Shown: positions 25,449-35,401, counted from the stretch's first letter. The stretch is DNA of 64,000 bases from Paludibacteraceae bacterium (GCA_017478725.1 JAFVDD010000021.1:1-64000), one strand, 5' to 3'. A program made the numbers and translations. The notes: generated by a model not told the origin, from the sequence alone.

Positions 25449-27711
25449 TGCAGCCTTCCTCGGGGTCAAACCACGCCGGAACATCAAATTCTTCTTCCGG
25501 TGAATAACCTAATTCTTTGTCTGCGTATATCTTCTGCAAATAGATGGCACTGATAGGTAGCGCCATAGAAGCACCTTGCCCTTCCGCCAGATTGTCAAAA
25601 TGGATTGCGCGGTCTTCGCCGCCCACCCAGGTGCCGTTGACCAGCGAAGGCGTAAAGCACATAAACCATCCGTCGGAGTTGTTGTTGGTGGTACCTGTTT
25701 TGCCGCCCATCGGTGATTTGATTCCGTATTTGAAGCGGACACGTACTCCTGTACCGTGATCCATGACGGCACGCAGCATATAAATCATTTTATAGGCAGT
25801 GGTCTCGCTGATGATCTCATGCGTCCGCGGTGTAAAAGTGCGGATTACATTGCCGTTGTTGTCCTCAATGCGTGTCACGTAGAGCGGTTCTGTACGGATA
25901 CCCTTGTTGGCAAAAGTGGTATAGGCGTCCACCATTTCCTCCACGCTCACCTCACACGGGCCAAGGCAGAGGGAAATAACTGGATCCAGTTGCCCTTGAA
26001 TACCGAACGAGCGCATCATTTTGACCAACTGTTCCGGTGTAAACATCGACATGAGGTAGGCGGAAATCCAGTTGCTGGAGTTCTGCAATCCCCAAGTCAG
26101 CGTAACGGTGTCGCCTTGGTTCTTGTCGTGTGTGTCGCGCGGTGTCCATTCTTCGCCGTTACCGTCAATCAGCGTAATCGGCTCATTGACGGTTGTTTCG
26201 CAAGGCCACATACCTTCATCCATAGCCAGCGTATAAAGGTACGGCTTAACCGTTGAACCAACCTGGCGACGGCCTTTAGTAGCCATGTCGTACTGGAAAT
26301 GTGCGAAATCAGGTCCTCCTACATATGCTTTTACATGCCCCGTGTGCGGATCCATTGACATAAATCCGCAGCGCAGGTAGCTTTTCTGCCAGCGAATGGA
26401 GTCGTAGGGCGACATTATAGTGTCAATCATGCCGTCATACGTAAAAACGTCCATCTCGACCGGTCTTTTAAAAACAGCCATAATGGAGTCGTTGCTTACT
26501 CCTGCTTTTTTCAACGCACGGTAGCGGTCGGTCTGACGGATCGAACGAGTCATGATACCGTTCACTTCTTCTTGTGTCAAGTCAATAGAGAAAGGCGCAT
26601 TACGCTTGCGTTTGAGTTCCTTGAAAAAGCTTTTTTGCTGGTCGCGCATATGTTCGTTCACAGCTTCCTCTGCATAGTGTTGCATCCGCGAATCAATCGT
26701 TGTATAGATGCGCAGGCCGTCTTGATACAGGTCGTATTTGCTGCCGTCCGGCTTGCGGTTTTTCTCGATAAAACCGTATAACGGATTATCCTCCCACTGT
26801 TTAAGGTCAATGCGGTATTGCTGTTTGTTCCATTCGGAGTAGTCACTCTCTTTGGGTTCCTTGGCGGTCAGTATTCCGCGCAGATATTCACGAAAATAGG
26901 GTGCAGGACCTTGTTTGTGATCAACCGAGCGGTAATGCGTCTCCAGCGGCAATGCGGCTACCGAATCGCGTGTGGCTTCGTCAATATAACCGTATTTGGC
27001 CATCTGGTTGAGTACAGTGTTGCGGCGGTTGGTGGCGCGTTGAGGATGACGGATAGGATTGTAGAGCGAAGGGTTCTTGCACATACCCACGAGCATGGCA
27101 GCCTGCTCCAGTTTCAGGTCTTTCGGAGTAGTGGAGAAATATACCTGTGCCGCTGTGTTGATGCCTACAGCATTGTAGAGGAAATCAAACTGATTCAGGT
27201 ACATCAACAAGATTTCGTCCTTCGAATAGAGCCGCTCCAATTTGGTGGCAATGACCCATTCTATAGGTTTCTGCAGCGCACGCTCAAAAATATTGTTGGC
27301 GCGTGGCGACCATAGTTGTTTAGCCAGCTGTTGTGTCAATGTACTACCGCCTCCGGCGCGTCCGAGTTTCAATATAGCGCGCAACATGGATTTGAAATCC
27401 ACTCCCGTATGGCGGTAAAAGCGTGCATCCTCTGTGGCAATCAGCGCGTCAATCAGTTGCGGCGAAAGATCTGTGTACTTGACACCTACGCGGTTTTCAT
27501 AGCGATAGTAGCGTCCAAGCGACTGCATGTCCGACGTAATAATCTCGCTCGCGAAATTATTCTTCGGGTTTTGCAACTCCTCAAGCGGCGGCAAGTATCC
27601 CAATGCGCCTTCTGCAATCAGCCAAATAGCCAGAAAAGCAGCGATAATTCCGGCGAAAAAGAGTCCCCAGAACCACTGGAGAAATGTTTTGTACCACGGT
27701 TTTGTATTCAT
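25444..27711 (-). CDS. mrcA: Class A penicillin-binding protein (PBP1A type)
   Basis: A 755-residue bifunctional peptidoglycan synthase: cytoplasmic start, one membrane segment (about 12-32), a GT51 glycosyltransferase domain with catalytic Glu in IATEDARFYRHTG near 93 and GGSTLTQQLAKQL near 118, and a transpeptidase domain with SxxK at GSTVKPYL near 490, SxN at QNSSNW near 550 and KTGTT near 670. All catalytic motifs are intact. It polymerises and cross-links cell wall on the outer face of the inner membrane. Confidence 0.93.
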   Translation of the reverse strand: MNTKPWYKTFLQWFWGLFFAGIIAAFLAIWLIAEGALGYLPPLEELQNPKNNFASEIITSDMQSLGRYYRYENRVGVKYTDLSPQLIDALIATEDARFYRHTGVDFKSMLRAILKLGRAGGGSTLTQQLAKQLWSPRANNIFERALQKPIEWVIATKLERLYSKDEILLMYLNQFDFLYNAVGINTAAQVYFSTTPKDLKLEQAAMLVGMCKNPSLYNPIRHPQRATNRRNTVLNQMAKYGYIDEATRDSVAALPLETHYRSVDHKQGPAPYFREYLRGILTAKEPKESDYSEWNKQQYRIDLKQWEDNPLYGFIEKNRKPDGSKYDLYQDGLRIYTTIDSRMQHYAEEAVNEHMRDQQKSFFKELKRKRNAPFSIDLTQEEVNGIMTRSIRQTDRYRALKKAGVSNDSIMAVFKRPVEMDVFTYDGMIDTIMSPYDSIRWQKSYLRCGFMSMDPHTGHVKAYVGGPDFAHFQYDMATKGRRQVGSTVKPYLYTLAMDEGMWPCETTVNEPITLIDGNGEEWTPRDTHDKNQGDTVTLTWGLQNSSNWISAYLMSMFTPEQLVKMMRSFGIQGQLDPVISLCLGPCEVSVEEMVDAYTTFANKGIRTEPLYVTRIEDNNGNVIRTFTPRTHEIISETTAYKMIYMLRAVMDHGTGVRVRFKYGIKSPMGGKTGTTNNNSDGWFMCFTPSLVNGTWVGGEDRAIHFDNLAEGQGASMALPISAIYLQKIYADKELGYSPEEEFDVPAWFDPEEGCR

Positions 27712-27723
27712 AGTATATATGTT

Positions 27724-28827
27724 TTATTCATCAATCATCAACTTTTCAATAATCCGGTTGAGCACATGCAAACCTTTTTGCGTGGCGATGACGCGTCCTG
27801 CGGTGCGTGTAATGAGTTGGTCCTTTTCCATCTCCAGGAGCAGCGCAGGGTCGGCGTAACGTCTGCTGATTACCGCCTCCTCAACACCGCGGTTTGTACG
27901 CAGGCCAAGCATAATTTGCTCGTTGTAGATGTCAGTTGCACCGAGTGTCTCTCGTTCCCGATGCAAAGAGTGTGCCAATATTCCGCGGATGTATTTGTCC
28001 AGACTATCAGGATTCCAACTGCGGACATTACCGATTAAACTGTGCGCACCTGCACCTATTCCTATATATGGGGTATGATTCCAATAGTTGCTGTTGTGTT
28101 GTGCCGCACGGCCCGGCAGTGCAAAATTGCTGACCTCGTAATGCTCAAAACCGGCTTGCTTCAACCGCTTGCAGAGATAATCATACATCTCGTTTTCAAC
28201 GTCCTCGTCAACAGGCGTCAATTCGCCTTTGTCCCGCATACGAGTCAGTTGTGTGCCCTCTTCGTACATGAGTCCATACGACGAAATATGTTGTACCCCC
28301 AGCCGTAATGCCAGCTCAATATCCGACTCCCAGAGTGTTCTGGTCTGTTGGGGCAAGGCGTACATGAGGTCGATTGAAATATTGTCAAATCCCGCCTCTT
28401 GTGCCCAGTGAACGGCATTGATAGCCTGTATTCCATTATGGCGGCGGCCGATTAGCTGCAGCAGTTCATCTTTGAAGGTTTGTACGCCAATTGACAATCT
28501 GTTTACGCCGCATTGCCTCAGTTCGCGCAAGTATTCTTTCGTCATGTCCGCCGGGTTGACTTCCATCGTCACCTCTTCGGCGTCATCTGTGCCTATTGTG
28601 CGCAGAATACGGAAGATATCTATGCTATCCAGTTGGCTGGGTGTGCCGCCGCCCAAGTAGATAGTGCGTATCGGTTCACCGGCTTCCTCTTTGCGTTCGG
28701 CTATTTCCTGCAACAATGCATCCACGTATTCCTGCCGCCTGTGCAACTGGGTTGTCGAGAAAAAATCGCAGTACAGGCAACGTCTCTTGCAAAAAGGTAT
28801 ATGTAGGTACATTCCTGCCATAGCCAT
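27724..28827 (-). CDS. hemW: HemW-family radical SAM protein (heme chaperone)
   Basis: A 367-residue radical-SAM protein with CKRRCLYC (CxxxCxxC, cluster ligands) at residues 13-20, IYLGGGTPSQL near 58, LSIGVQTF near 113 and a C-terminal winged-helix-like HemN_C domain. HemW relatives were long called oxygen-independent coproporphyrinogen oxidase, but the short N-terminus without the HemN extension indicates the heme-transfer protein. It ends 12 bases before the PBP1A start and begins 6 bases after rarA. Confidence 0.9.
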   Translation of the reverse strand: MAMAGMYLHIPFCKRRCLYCDFFSTTQLHRRQEYVDALLQEIAERKEEAGEPIRTIYLGGGTPSQLDSIDIFRILRTIGTDDAEEVTMEVNPADMTKEYLRELRQCGVNRLSIGVQTFKDELLQLIGRRHNGIQAINAVHWAQEAGFDNISIDLMYALPQQTRTLWESDIELALRLGVQHISSYGLMYEEGTQLTRMRDKGELTPVDEDVENEMYDYLCKRLKQAGFEHYEVSNFALPGRAAQHNSNYWNHTPYIGIGAGAHSLIGNVRSWNPDSLDKYIRGILAHSLHRERETLGATDIYNEQIMLGLRTNRGVEEAVISRRYADPALLLEMEKDQLITRTAGRVIATQKGLHVLNRIIEKLMIDE

Positions 28828-28833
28828 TCACTA

Positions 28834-30111
28834 TTACTTCTCTCCCCAAAGTTTCTTCATCCAGTCTGCGAGTTTCTGTTCCTGCGGACTGCCTTGTGCC
28901 TGCCAGAAAGTCGTTCCTTGCAATTCATCCGGCATGAACTGCTGTTTGACAAAATGGTTGGGGTAGTCGTGTGCGTATTTGTATCCGTCGGAATAGCCGA
29001 GTTCCTTCATTAACTGGGTAGGAGCGTTCCTCAGGTGTAAAGGCACCGGCAGGTTACCTGTTTCTTTTACCTTTCTTAAAGCCTCATCAATAGCAATAAT
29101 GCCGGAGTTGCTTTTGGGACTCGTAGCCAGGTAAATGGTTGCTTCCGCCAAGGGAATACGGCCTTCAGGCCAACCGATTTTGGTCAGTGTGTCAAAGCAG
29201 GCATTTGCTATGAGCATGGCATTGGGATTCGCCAAGCCGATATCTTCACTCGCCGATATAACAAGCCTGCGGGCAATAAATTTCGGGTCCTCGCCGCCCT
29301 CAATCATGCGTGCCAGCCAGTAGATAGCAGCATCAGGGTCGCTTCCGCGGATGGATTTAATATAGGCGGAGATGATATCATAATGCATCTCGCCGTCCTT
29401 GTCGTACGCAACAGGATTTTGTTGCAGTTGTTTAGTAACTGTCTTGTTGTCAATCACTTTGACACCGCTATTGCTGACCAGTTCAATAATATTGAGCAAC
29501 TTGCGCGCGTCTCCTCCGCTGTAACGTAAAATAGATTCCGTTTCCTTGACTTCCATGCCAAGTGTCCGAATATATTCGTCCTGCGTCAGCGTGCGGTTTA
29601 GCAGTGCCAGCAAATCGGCTTTCTCCAAGGATTTCAATACATACACCTGGCATCGGCTCAGCAGCGGTGTGATGACTTCGAACGAAGGATTTTCCGTTGT
29701 GGCACCGATGAGGGTGATTGTTCCTTCTTCTACTGCTCCGAGCAGGCTGTCCTGTTGCGACTTGGAGAAACGGTGTATCTCGTCAATAAAGAGGATAGGA
29801 CTCCGGCTATCGGACGGCGTGAACAAACCGCTGTTCATTGCCGACGTACGTTTGGCTTTGTCAATCACGTCGCGAACCTCTTTGACACCACTGGTAACTG
29901 CACTCAGGGTGTAGAACGGCCGTTGCAGCCGGTGAGCAATAATGCGCGCCAGTGTCGTTTTTCCTACGCCCGGAGGCCCCCACAGGATGAAACTGGCTAT
30001 ATTGCCGCTCTCAATCATCTGCCGTAGGATTGCTCTTTCGCCAACCAGATGTTTCTGGCCTATGTATTCGTCCAGTGTCCGCGGACGCATTCTCTCAGCT
30101 AATGGCAACAT
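28834..30111 (-). CDS. rarA: Replication-associated recombination protein RarA (MgsA)
   Basis: A 425-residue AAA+ clamp-loader-like ATPase acting at stalled replication forks. It has LAERMRPRTLDEYIGQKHL at the start, Walker A GPPGVGKTTLAR near 45, Walker B ILFIDEIHRFS near 108, sensor IGATTENPSFE near 135 and the tetramerisation domain with MIEGGEDPKFIARRLV near 270. Length and motif order are standard. Confidence 0.93.
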   Translation of the reverse strand: MLPLAERMRPRTLDEYIGQKHLVGERAILRQMIESGNIASFILWGPPGVGKTTLARIIAHRLQRPFYTLSAVTSGVKEVRDVIDKAKRTSAMNSGLFTPSDSRSPILFIDEIHRFSKSQQDSLLGAVEEGTITLIGATTENPSFEVITPLLSRCQVYVLKSLEKADLLALLNRTLTQDEYIRTLGMEVKETESILRYSGGDARKLLNIIELVSNSGVKVIDNKTVTKQLQQNPVAYDKDGEMHYDIISAYIKSIRGSDPDAAIYWLARMIEGGEDPKFIARRLVISASEDIGLANPNAMLIANACFDTLTKIGWPEGRIPLAEATIYLATSPKSNSGIIAIDEALRKVKETGNLPVPLHLRNAPTQLMKELGYSDGYKYAHDYPNHFVKQQFMPDELQGTTFWQAQGSPQEQKLADWMKKLWGEK

Positions 30112-30130
30112 AAAGGAATGTACAATTTGG

Positions 30131-30157
30131 TCATTTACGATTTACGATGTATAGCCC
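30131..30157. repeat. 7-base-phased TCGTAAA repeat at the rarA/recN junction
   Basis: TTTACGA repeats in the spacer and over the recN 3' end; the reverse complement TCGTAAA is the same core as at 38.9, 40.5 and 56.5 kb. Confidence 0.65.
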
Positions 30158-31722
30158 AGCAACTGCTTAGCCGTCATGATCGCCGCTTCAGTAGCATGTT
30201 TGCCGCTCAGCATGGATGCTATCTCGGTAATCCGTTCTTCGTTGTTCAGCAGGCTGATGTGTGTCTCCGTACGGGTGGCTGTGTCTGCCTTATATACTTT
30301 ATAATGTGTCTGTCCGATTGCGGCAATCTGCGGCAGATGGGTGATTGCGATAATTTGTCTGGTGTCAGCCATCTCGCGCATAATGGTAGCCATCTGGGTG
30401 GCGATGTCACCGCTCACGCCGGTGTCTATTTCGTCGAAAATGATGGTAGGCAGTCCTTTGGTGGAGGCTATCAGTGCCTTGACACACAGCATCAAACGGC
30501 TGATCTCTCCGCCTGAGGCCACTTCGCTCACAGGTCGCAGACTCTGATTGAGGTTGGCGGCAAACTGTATCTGGACCTCATCGCAGCCGGAGGGCGTAAA
30601 ATCAGTTGTGGCAGTAACAGGAATTTCAATCTTGGCATGCGGAACGCCTAACTGCTTCATACCTTCCACCAGTTTCTTGCCGATTTGCGGCACTACAGCC
30701 TTGCGGCTCTTGCTGAGCGCGGCAGCGGCTTTGGTCAACACCTCGCGACAGGCTGCTACTTCTTTCTCCGCTTGTGCGATGTCAAAATCAAAACTATCCA
30801 AACGGTTGACTTGCTCTGCCAGTTCGTCACGTTCTTTGATCAGTTCATCTATTGTCTCCGCGCTGAATTTATGGAGTAGGGAGTTCAGCGTATCCATTCG
30901 TTCTTCCACCCATTCCAGCCGTGCGGGATTCATCTCTATGCGGTTGAGTTTGCGTCCAGCTTCTTCGGCTATGTCCTGCAACTCAATTCGCGCGCTATCA
31001 ATACGTTCTTGCAAGTCTTGCGCAATCTCGTCCAGCCGGCATGATCTGAGTGCCTCTATCGCGCCGCCTTCTTCGTTGGTCAGCGCAGCAACAGTTGTCT
31101 CCAAAGCCGCGCGAATTTCCTCTGCGTGGCTGAGGGTGTATTGTTCTTGCTCCAGTTCGTCCAACTCTCCTGATTGCAGGTTTGCTTCGTCCAACTGCTT
31201 GTAGTGGTATTGGATGTAATCGGCGTCCTGACGACTTTTGCGGGCAAGAGCCTGCAACTCGTTCAGTTTCTGTTGTGCTGTCAGGTATGCGTCGTATTTT
31301 CCGCTATAGTCGTTCAGTAGTTTTTCATTGCCTGCTACGGCATCTACAATCCCTAATTGGAAATCCACGTTCTCAATCAGCAGATTAGCGTGTTGCGAGT
31401 GAATATCGATCAGCCTGTTTGCCAGCGCTTTCAGTTCCTGCAAAATCACTACGCTGTCATCCACAAACGAACGGCTCTTGCCGTTGGCGTATAATTCGCG
31501 GCGGACGATGCCCTCGTCAAACTCCGCCTCAATAATACATTTATCCTCGCCGTCCGTGATTGCTTTGCTGTCCGCACGGGCACCCATTACCAGAGCGAGC
31601 GCGCCGAGAATGATACTTTTGCCGGCTCCTGTTTCGCCTGTCAGCACAGAGAAGCCTTCGCCGAAATCAATATCCAGCCGGCTAATCAGCGCGTAGTTTT
31701 GTATGTGAAGATGCTTTAACAT
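30142..31722 (-). CDS. recN: DNA repair protein RecN
   Basis: A 526-residue SMC-like repair ATPase: N-terminal Walker A GETGAGKSIILGAL near 30, long coiled-coil arms (about 150-350), and C-terminal LRPVSEVASGGEISRLML (signature) followed by PTIIFDEIDTGVSGD (Walker B). It holds DNA ends during double-strand-break repair. The ATG overlaps the preceding stop as TAATG, so translation is coupled to the DUF4835 gene. Confidence 0.94.
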   Translation of the reverse strand: MLKHLHIQNYALISRLDIDFGEGFSVLTGETGAGKSIILGALALVMGARADSKAITDGEDKCIIEAEFDEGIVRRELYANGKSRSFVDDSVVILQELKALANRLIDIHSQHANLLIENVDFQLGIVDAVAGNEKLLNDYSGKYDAYLTAQQKLNELQALARKSRQDADYIQYHYKQLDEANLQSGELDELEQEQYTLSHAEEIRAALETTVAALTNEEGGAIEALRSCRLDEIAQDLQERIDSARIELQDIAEEAGRKLNRIEMNPARLEWVEERMDTLNSLLHKFSAETIDELIKERDELAEQVNRLDSFDFDIAQAEKEVAACREVLTKAAAALSKSRKAVVPQIGKKLVEGMKQLGVPHAKIEIPVTATTDFTPSGCDEVQIQFAANLNQSLRPVSEVASGGEISRLMLCVKALIASTKGLPTIIFDEIDTGVSGDIATQMATIMREMADTRQIIAITHLPQIAAIGQTHYKVYKADTATRTETHISLLNNEERITEIASMLSGKHATEAAIMTAKQLLGYTS

Positions 31723-32642
31723 TATTGATTGATTCTGTCGTAGGTGGCTTGGCGTGTAGGGTCTATATCCGTCAGTATCTCATAGACGGTTTTCTTCTCT
31801 TTGTCGGTGCCATGGCTGAAAATATCTGCCAACTCATCGGCTTTAGCGTCCAGAAAGGTGTTGATGACGTACGTGGCAGGGCGTGAACGGTAAGCCTCTT
31901 TCAGCACCGGCATACCTTCCGCAATGCGTGCACGTCCGTTAGCTACGTTGCCGGCCATCTCGTCCAACCCCAGACGGTGGTATTCGTAGTAATAATTGCG
32001 GTATTTGCGGAACGCCTCGTCCAACAGGTTGTTTATCAGCGCATAGCGGTTGCGGTTGCTGTTGAAAGCCTGCCATCCTTTTTGCTCGGCAGTCTCCATT
32101 CCTGCTGACTGGCAGGTATTGACAATATCCTCGCATATCCGGAAATAAGGTGTGCCTCCCAGACGCTGAAAACTATCCTGGTCGTGCCCGATAATCAAGT
32201 AGCAGTAGTACGCCAGCATAGCCGTGAGGTTGGTTGTGAACTGGCTTTGCTGGTAGTCCAGCCGGTCATACTCCTGGTATGCAAACGTGAAATTCGGATC
32301 CACGAAATTGATCAGCGGAGTGGTGTAAGTGGTGCCATAAACGGGCCGGCGGCTCTGCAAAGTCATCTCGCAGGAATAGATGTTGTCGGCTACTGAATTG
32401 ACAATCAGCAGCATGCTGCATTCTATTTTTTCTTGCTCGGCATAAGCCATATTGGTCCATCGGTTGTGGTTCATGTATTCCTCAATCGAAGTCTTGAGGG
32501 TGGCAAACACTTGTTTGTTCGATCCCTCAACTTTCTCGGTGTTGATACTCACCGTGCAGTTCAGCTCCTGCGCCGGAGTGGGGCATGCAATCCCCAAAAC
32601 GCACATCCAAACGGCTATATATTTTATTACTGGTGTTCTCAC
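31722..32642 (-). CDS. DUF4835 family protein (PorD-like)
   Basis: A 306-residue exported protein with GTG start and signal peptide ending near TPAQ. The mature start ELNCTVSINTEKVEGSNKQVF and the central HDQDSFQRLGGTPYF segment are typical of DUF4835, a Bacteroidota family that includes the type IX secretion-associated PorD. PorT is encoded at 50.6 kb, so a secretion role is reasonable but inferred. It is followed directly by recN, an order seen widely in Bacteroidales. Confidence 0.75.
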   Translation of the reverse strand: MRTPVIKYIAVWMCVLGIACPTPAQELNCTVSINTEKVEGSNKQVFATLKTSIEEYMNHNRWTNMAYAEQEKIECSMLLIVNSVADNIYSCEMTLQSRRPVYGTTYTTPLINFVDPNFTFAYQEYDRLDYQQSQFTTNLTAMLAYYCYLIIGHDQDSFQRLGGTPYFRICEDIVNTCQSAGMETAEQKGWQAFNSNRNRYALINNLLDEAFRKYRNYYYEYHRLGLDEMAGNVANGRARIAEGMPVLKEAYRSRPATYVINTFLDAKADELADIFSHGTDKEKKTVYEILTDIDPTRQATYDRINQ

Positions 32643-32656
32643 AGGAAAAATATTAA

Positions 32657-32691
32657 TTATTCATTGTTCATTATTCATTACCCGTCATTTG
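32657..32691 (-). repeat. 7-base-phased repeat at the DUF4831/DUF4835 junction
   Basis: TTATTCA, TTGTTCA and TTATTCA follow in exact 7-base steps (+ strand), then a decayed unit over the DUF4831 stop. Confidence 0.75.
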
Positions 32692-33752
32692 CTGATTGAA
32701 ACGATGTTTCCTGTTGTCTCGTTGAACCGGATCACGGGCAGTGTCTTGCCGGTGAACAGATCTTTCGCCAGCGGCACATCTATACCGAATTGTGCCAGCG
32801 GCAGCGTACGTTCTGCCAGTGTCTCGCCTTTGTAGCGCACCATCACCTGGCCTTGCCCGGGCAGGTTGTACACAATCTGCGACGGCTCGTTGCCTTTCTT
32901 CTTGTTCTTGGCGTCATCCTGTGCGGGTGTCACCTGCGGGCGGGTGTGCTGAATGGTCACACCTATTTCTTCGGCTTCTGCGTTCTCTGAGGTAGTAAAA
33001 CCATGGTCGGCGGAAAAGTACAGTTTCTTGTGGAAATTCTTGCCGTCCTCAGCCATCGGGAGGTAGCTTATGCGCTTGTGCTTGGTGGTGCGTGAGATTG
33101 TACCGGTGAATAACTCAGTCAGCTGTTTCTCCTGGTTGTTCAGCTCTTCCAGCACCAGCTTCATGGCGTTGCCGTCAGCCGGAGCATGCTCCACTTCGCC
33201 GCTCAGCAGGTACATGCGGCTCTCGCGAATGCGGTAAATCTGTTTGGCAACAGCCTGTGCCTCCGCAGCAATGGATTTAGCCTCCGTTACCTCCTCGCCA
33301 AACGGGAAAACGCGAACGGGCACAACGCCGGCTTCGCCGTCAGCCGTACGTTTGTTGTTGTGCGTATTCTTTTTCTCGTTCACGGCAGGCAGATTGTAGC
33401 CGACAAGGATGTTTTTCTCGTTGAGGGTAATATACTGAACAGGCACTCCCGGCTCGGCCACTATTTTGTGCGGGCGGCTCAAATCGGCTTCTGTGCGGGT
33501 GTTGATTTGCACTCCCTGAATAGTGTAAGTTGTTTTGTTTTCCGATACTACGTCATCAATGCCCAGCAGTTCCTCGGCATACCCGGCATAAACGCCCTGC
33601 CGGTGGATTTCCTCAGTATAACTGAAATCCAGTATAATGTTGGTCTTGGGACTGTAATAAACAACCGCCGGCTCGCCTGCTTGCAGTGTTTGTGCCTGCA
33701 GGGCGGTGGTTAGTGTCAATGCTGCAACAAGCAGCGCAAATGTCTTTTTCAT
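32685..33752 (-). CDS. DUF4831 family protein
   Basis: A 355-residue exported protein with signal peptide (about 1-20) and mature start QTLQAGEPAVVYYSPKTNIIL, characteristic of DUF4831. The middle carries a KNTHNNKRTADGEAG low-complexity linker. No catalytic motif is known. The family is restricted to Bacteroidota and commonly lies near recN and DUF4835. Function unknown. Confidence 0.75.
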   Translation of the reverse strand: MKKTFALLVAALTLTTALQAQTLQAGEPAVVYYSPKTNIILDFSYTEEIHRQGVYAGYAEELLGIDDVVSENKTTYTIQGVQINTRTEADLSRPHKIVAEPGVPVQYITLNEKNILVGYNLPAVNEKKNTHNNKRTADGEAGVVPVRVFPFGEEVTEAKSIAAEAQAVAKQIYRIRESRMYLLSGEVEHAPADGNAMKLVLEELNNQEKQLTELFTGTISRTTKHKRISYLPMAEDGKNFHKKLYFSADHGFTTSENAEAEEIGVTIQHTRPQVTPAQDDAKNKKKGNEPSQIVYNLPGQGQVMVRYKGETLAERTLPLAQFGIDVPLAKDLFTGKTLPVIRFNETTGNIVSISK

Positions 33753-33767
33753 ATATGTTTTGTGTTA

Positions 33768-34496
33768 TTAGCTGTTCCAAATTTGCCATGCGGCTTGTGC
33801 TTGTCCGAATAGCATTTCCATCCCGTTCTTGATAGTTGCGCCTTGTGCTTTGCCTCGTTTGAGAAACAACGTTTCTTCGGGGTTGTAGATGCAGTCAAAC
33901 AGCAAGTGCTTGGGCGTAAGCAATCCGTATGGAATATCCGGGCAGGCATCTACGTCCGGGTACATACCCAGCGGCGTGCAGTTCACAATAATGGTATGTT
34001 CCTTCATTGTTTTCTCATCCAGTTGCCCGTAGGCCAACATGCCATCCATAGGCGTGCGGCTGACGAGGGTAGGAGTGATGCCTGATTTCTTGAGCCCGTA
34101 GCAGACTGCTTTGGAGGCTCCGCCTGTGCCGAGCACCAATGCTTTGCGGTCATAATCGCGCAGCAAGGGCTTGAGCGAATGCATAAATCCCAGGCAGTCG
34201 GTGTTGTAGCCGATGTGTTTGTAAACCACGTTCACGGCTCCTATAGCCTTTGCCGTTTCGTCCAGGCTGTCCAGAAACGGAATCACCGCCTGTTTGTATG
34301 GCAGGGTTACATTCATACCGTCCAGCGTATTGATCAGCTGCTTGACTTTCCCGCCGCCGTCTTGCTGCCATTCGTCCGCATGAATGGGGTAGAGCGAGTA
34401 CTCCGCGTCAATCTGTTCGCCGGCAAACTTCCGGTTGAAGTATTTGGCGGAAAAGGATTGTTCCAGCGGGTAACCTATTATACCGAAGTGACGCAT
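33768..34496 (-). CDS. aroE: Shikimate dehydrogenase
   Basis: A 242-residue NADPH-dependent enzyme of the shikimate pathway. It has FGIIGYPLEQSFSAKYFN (substrate Ser), NVTLPYKQAV with the catalytic Lys near 70, GYNTDCLGF with the catalytic Asp near 98, VLGTGGASKAV (dinucleotide loop) near 120, and NCTPLGMYP near 170. It is somewhat shorter than typical AroE, as is usual in Bacteroidales. AroQ of the same pathway is at 54 kb. Confidence 0.93.
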   Translation of the reverse strand: MRHFGIIGYPLEQSFSAKYFNRKFAGEQIDAEYSLYPIHADEWQQDGGGKVKQLINTLDGMNVTLPYKQAVIPFLDSLDETAKAIGAVNVVYKHIGYNTDCLGFMHSLKPLLRDYDRKALVLGTGGASKAVCYGLKKSGITPTLVSRTPMDGMLAYGQLDEKTMKEHTIIVNCTPLGMYPDVDACPDIPYGLLTPKHLLFDCIYNPEETLFLKRGKAQGATIKNGMEMLFGQAQAAWQIWNS

Positions 34497-35401
34497 AATT
34501 TCTTGTGTTTGATAGTTGCCTTGTGTGTTTTGGAGGTGAATGTTTTTCCTCCCTCGCCCCGCAGGAGCGCATCGTAAATTTTGTCAATTTCCGCGAAGTT
34601 GCATCCGCGAAGACTTTCGTATAGCCGTACCAAACCTGCTTCGCGTGTCTCTTTGCCTTCCAGCAAATCAATATAGCCTTGTATATATTCGGCGGTTTGT
34701 GACATGTGCTCAACCTCTGCTTTTGTATAGGATCGCAGTTGTTCGCGGATGGCGTTACGGGTGATTGCGGTGTCGCTGTTGGTGCTGTCGGTCACCCAGT
34801 CCTGGTGGCGTTTGTCGCGCAGGTAGTGCTCAATGTAATCGCGTGTGGTGCAGAGCAGGGGTCTTACTACCGGCACACTCTCCGGTGCCATCGGGTTAGG
34901 GCTGAGGGGTCGCATCCCCGCTAATCCGCGAATGCCTGTTCCCCTGCGGAGATTGAGCAGGAGTGTCTCTGCCTGATCGTTCTGATGGTGGGCTACGGCT
35001 ATCGCTTGGCAACCGTGCGCCTGTGCAGCCTCGTCAAACCACCGGTAGCGCAATTCGCGTGCAGCCATCTCAATGCTCAATCCGTGCTCTTGGGCGTAGC
35101 CGGCGGTGTCAAAAGCCTGCACTTCCAGCGGTACGTTCAGTCGGTTGCACAGAGTCCGTACAAACGCTTCGTCACGGTTGCTTTCCTCGCCGCGCAGATG
35201 AAAATTGCAATGCGCTGCAACGCATGTGTAGCCTGCGCGTAGCAAAACATCCAACAGCGCCACGCTATCGGCTCCGCCGCTGACGCACACCAGCACCGGC
35301 TTGTTTTTTTCCAGCAATCCGCGCTGCCTGATATATGTGCTTACTCTCCTTAGCAATCGGCTATAAACGGTCAATATCCACCAGTTTGTTGACGATGGCA
35401 T
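34478..35401 (-). CDS. tilS: tRNA(Ile)-lysidine synthase TilS, short form
   Basis: An N-type PP-loop ATPase that makes lysidine at C34 of tRNA(Ile2). The P-loop is VCVSGGADSVALLD near residue 42, then HCNFHLRGEESNRDEAF near 75 and AHHQNDQAETLLLNL near 140. At 307 residues it ends after the catalytic and first accessory regions and lacks the C-terminal domain of the usual forms of about 430 residues. The tail TSKTHKATIKHKKLC comes from a loosely 7-phased repeat and overlaps aroE. The ATG at 35401 overlaps the regulator gene by 41 bases; a TTG at 35356 (LLRRVSTYIRQ) is an alternative start. Confidence 0.85.
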   Translation of the reverse strand: MPSSTNWWILTVYSRLLRRVSTYIRQRGLLEKNKPVLVCVSGGADSVALLDVLLRAGYTCVAAHCNFHLRGEESNRDEAFVRTLCNRLNVPLEVQAFDTAGYAQEHGLSIEMAARELRYRWFDEAAQAHGCQAIAVAHHQNDQAETLLLNLRRGTGIRGLAGMRPLSPNPMAPESVPVVRPLLCTTRDYIEHYLRDKRHQDWVTDSTNSDTAITRNAIREQLRSYTKAEVEHMSQTAEYIQGYIDLLEGKETREAGLVRLYESLRGCNFAEIDKIYDALLRGEGGKTFTSKTHKATIKHKKLCVTSV

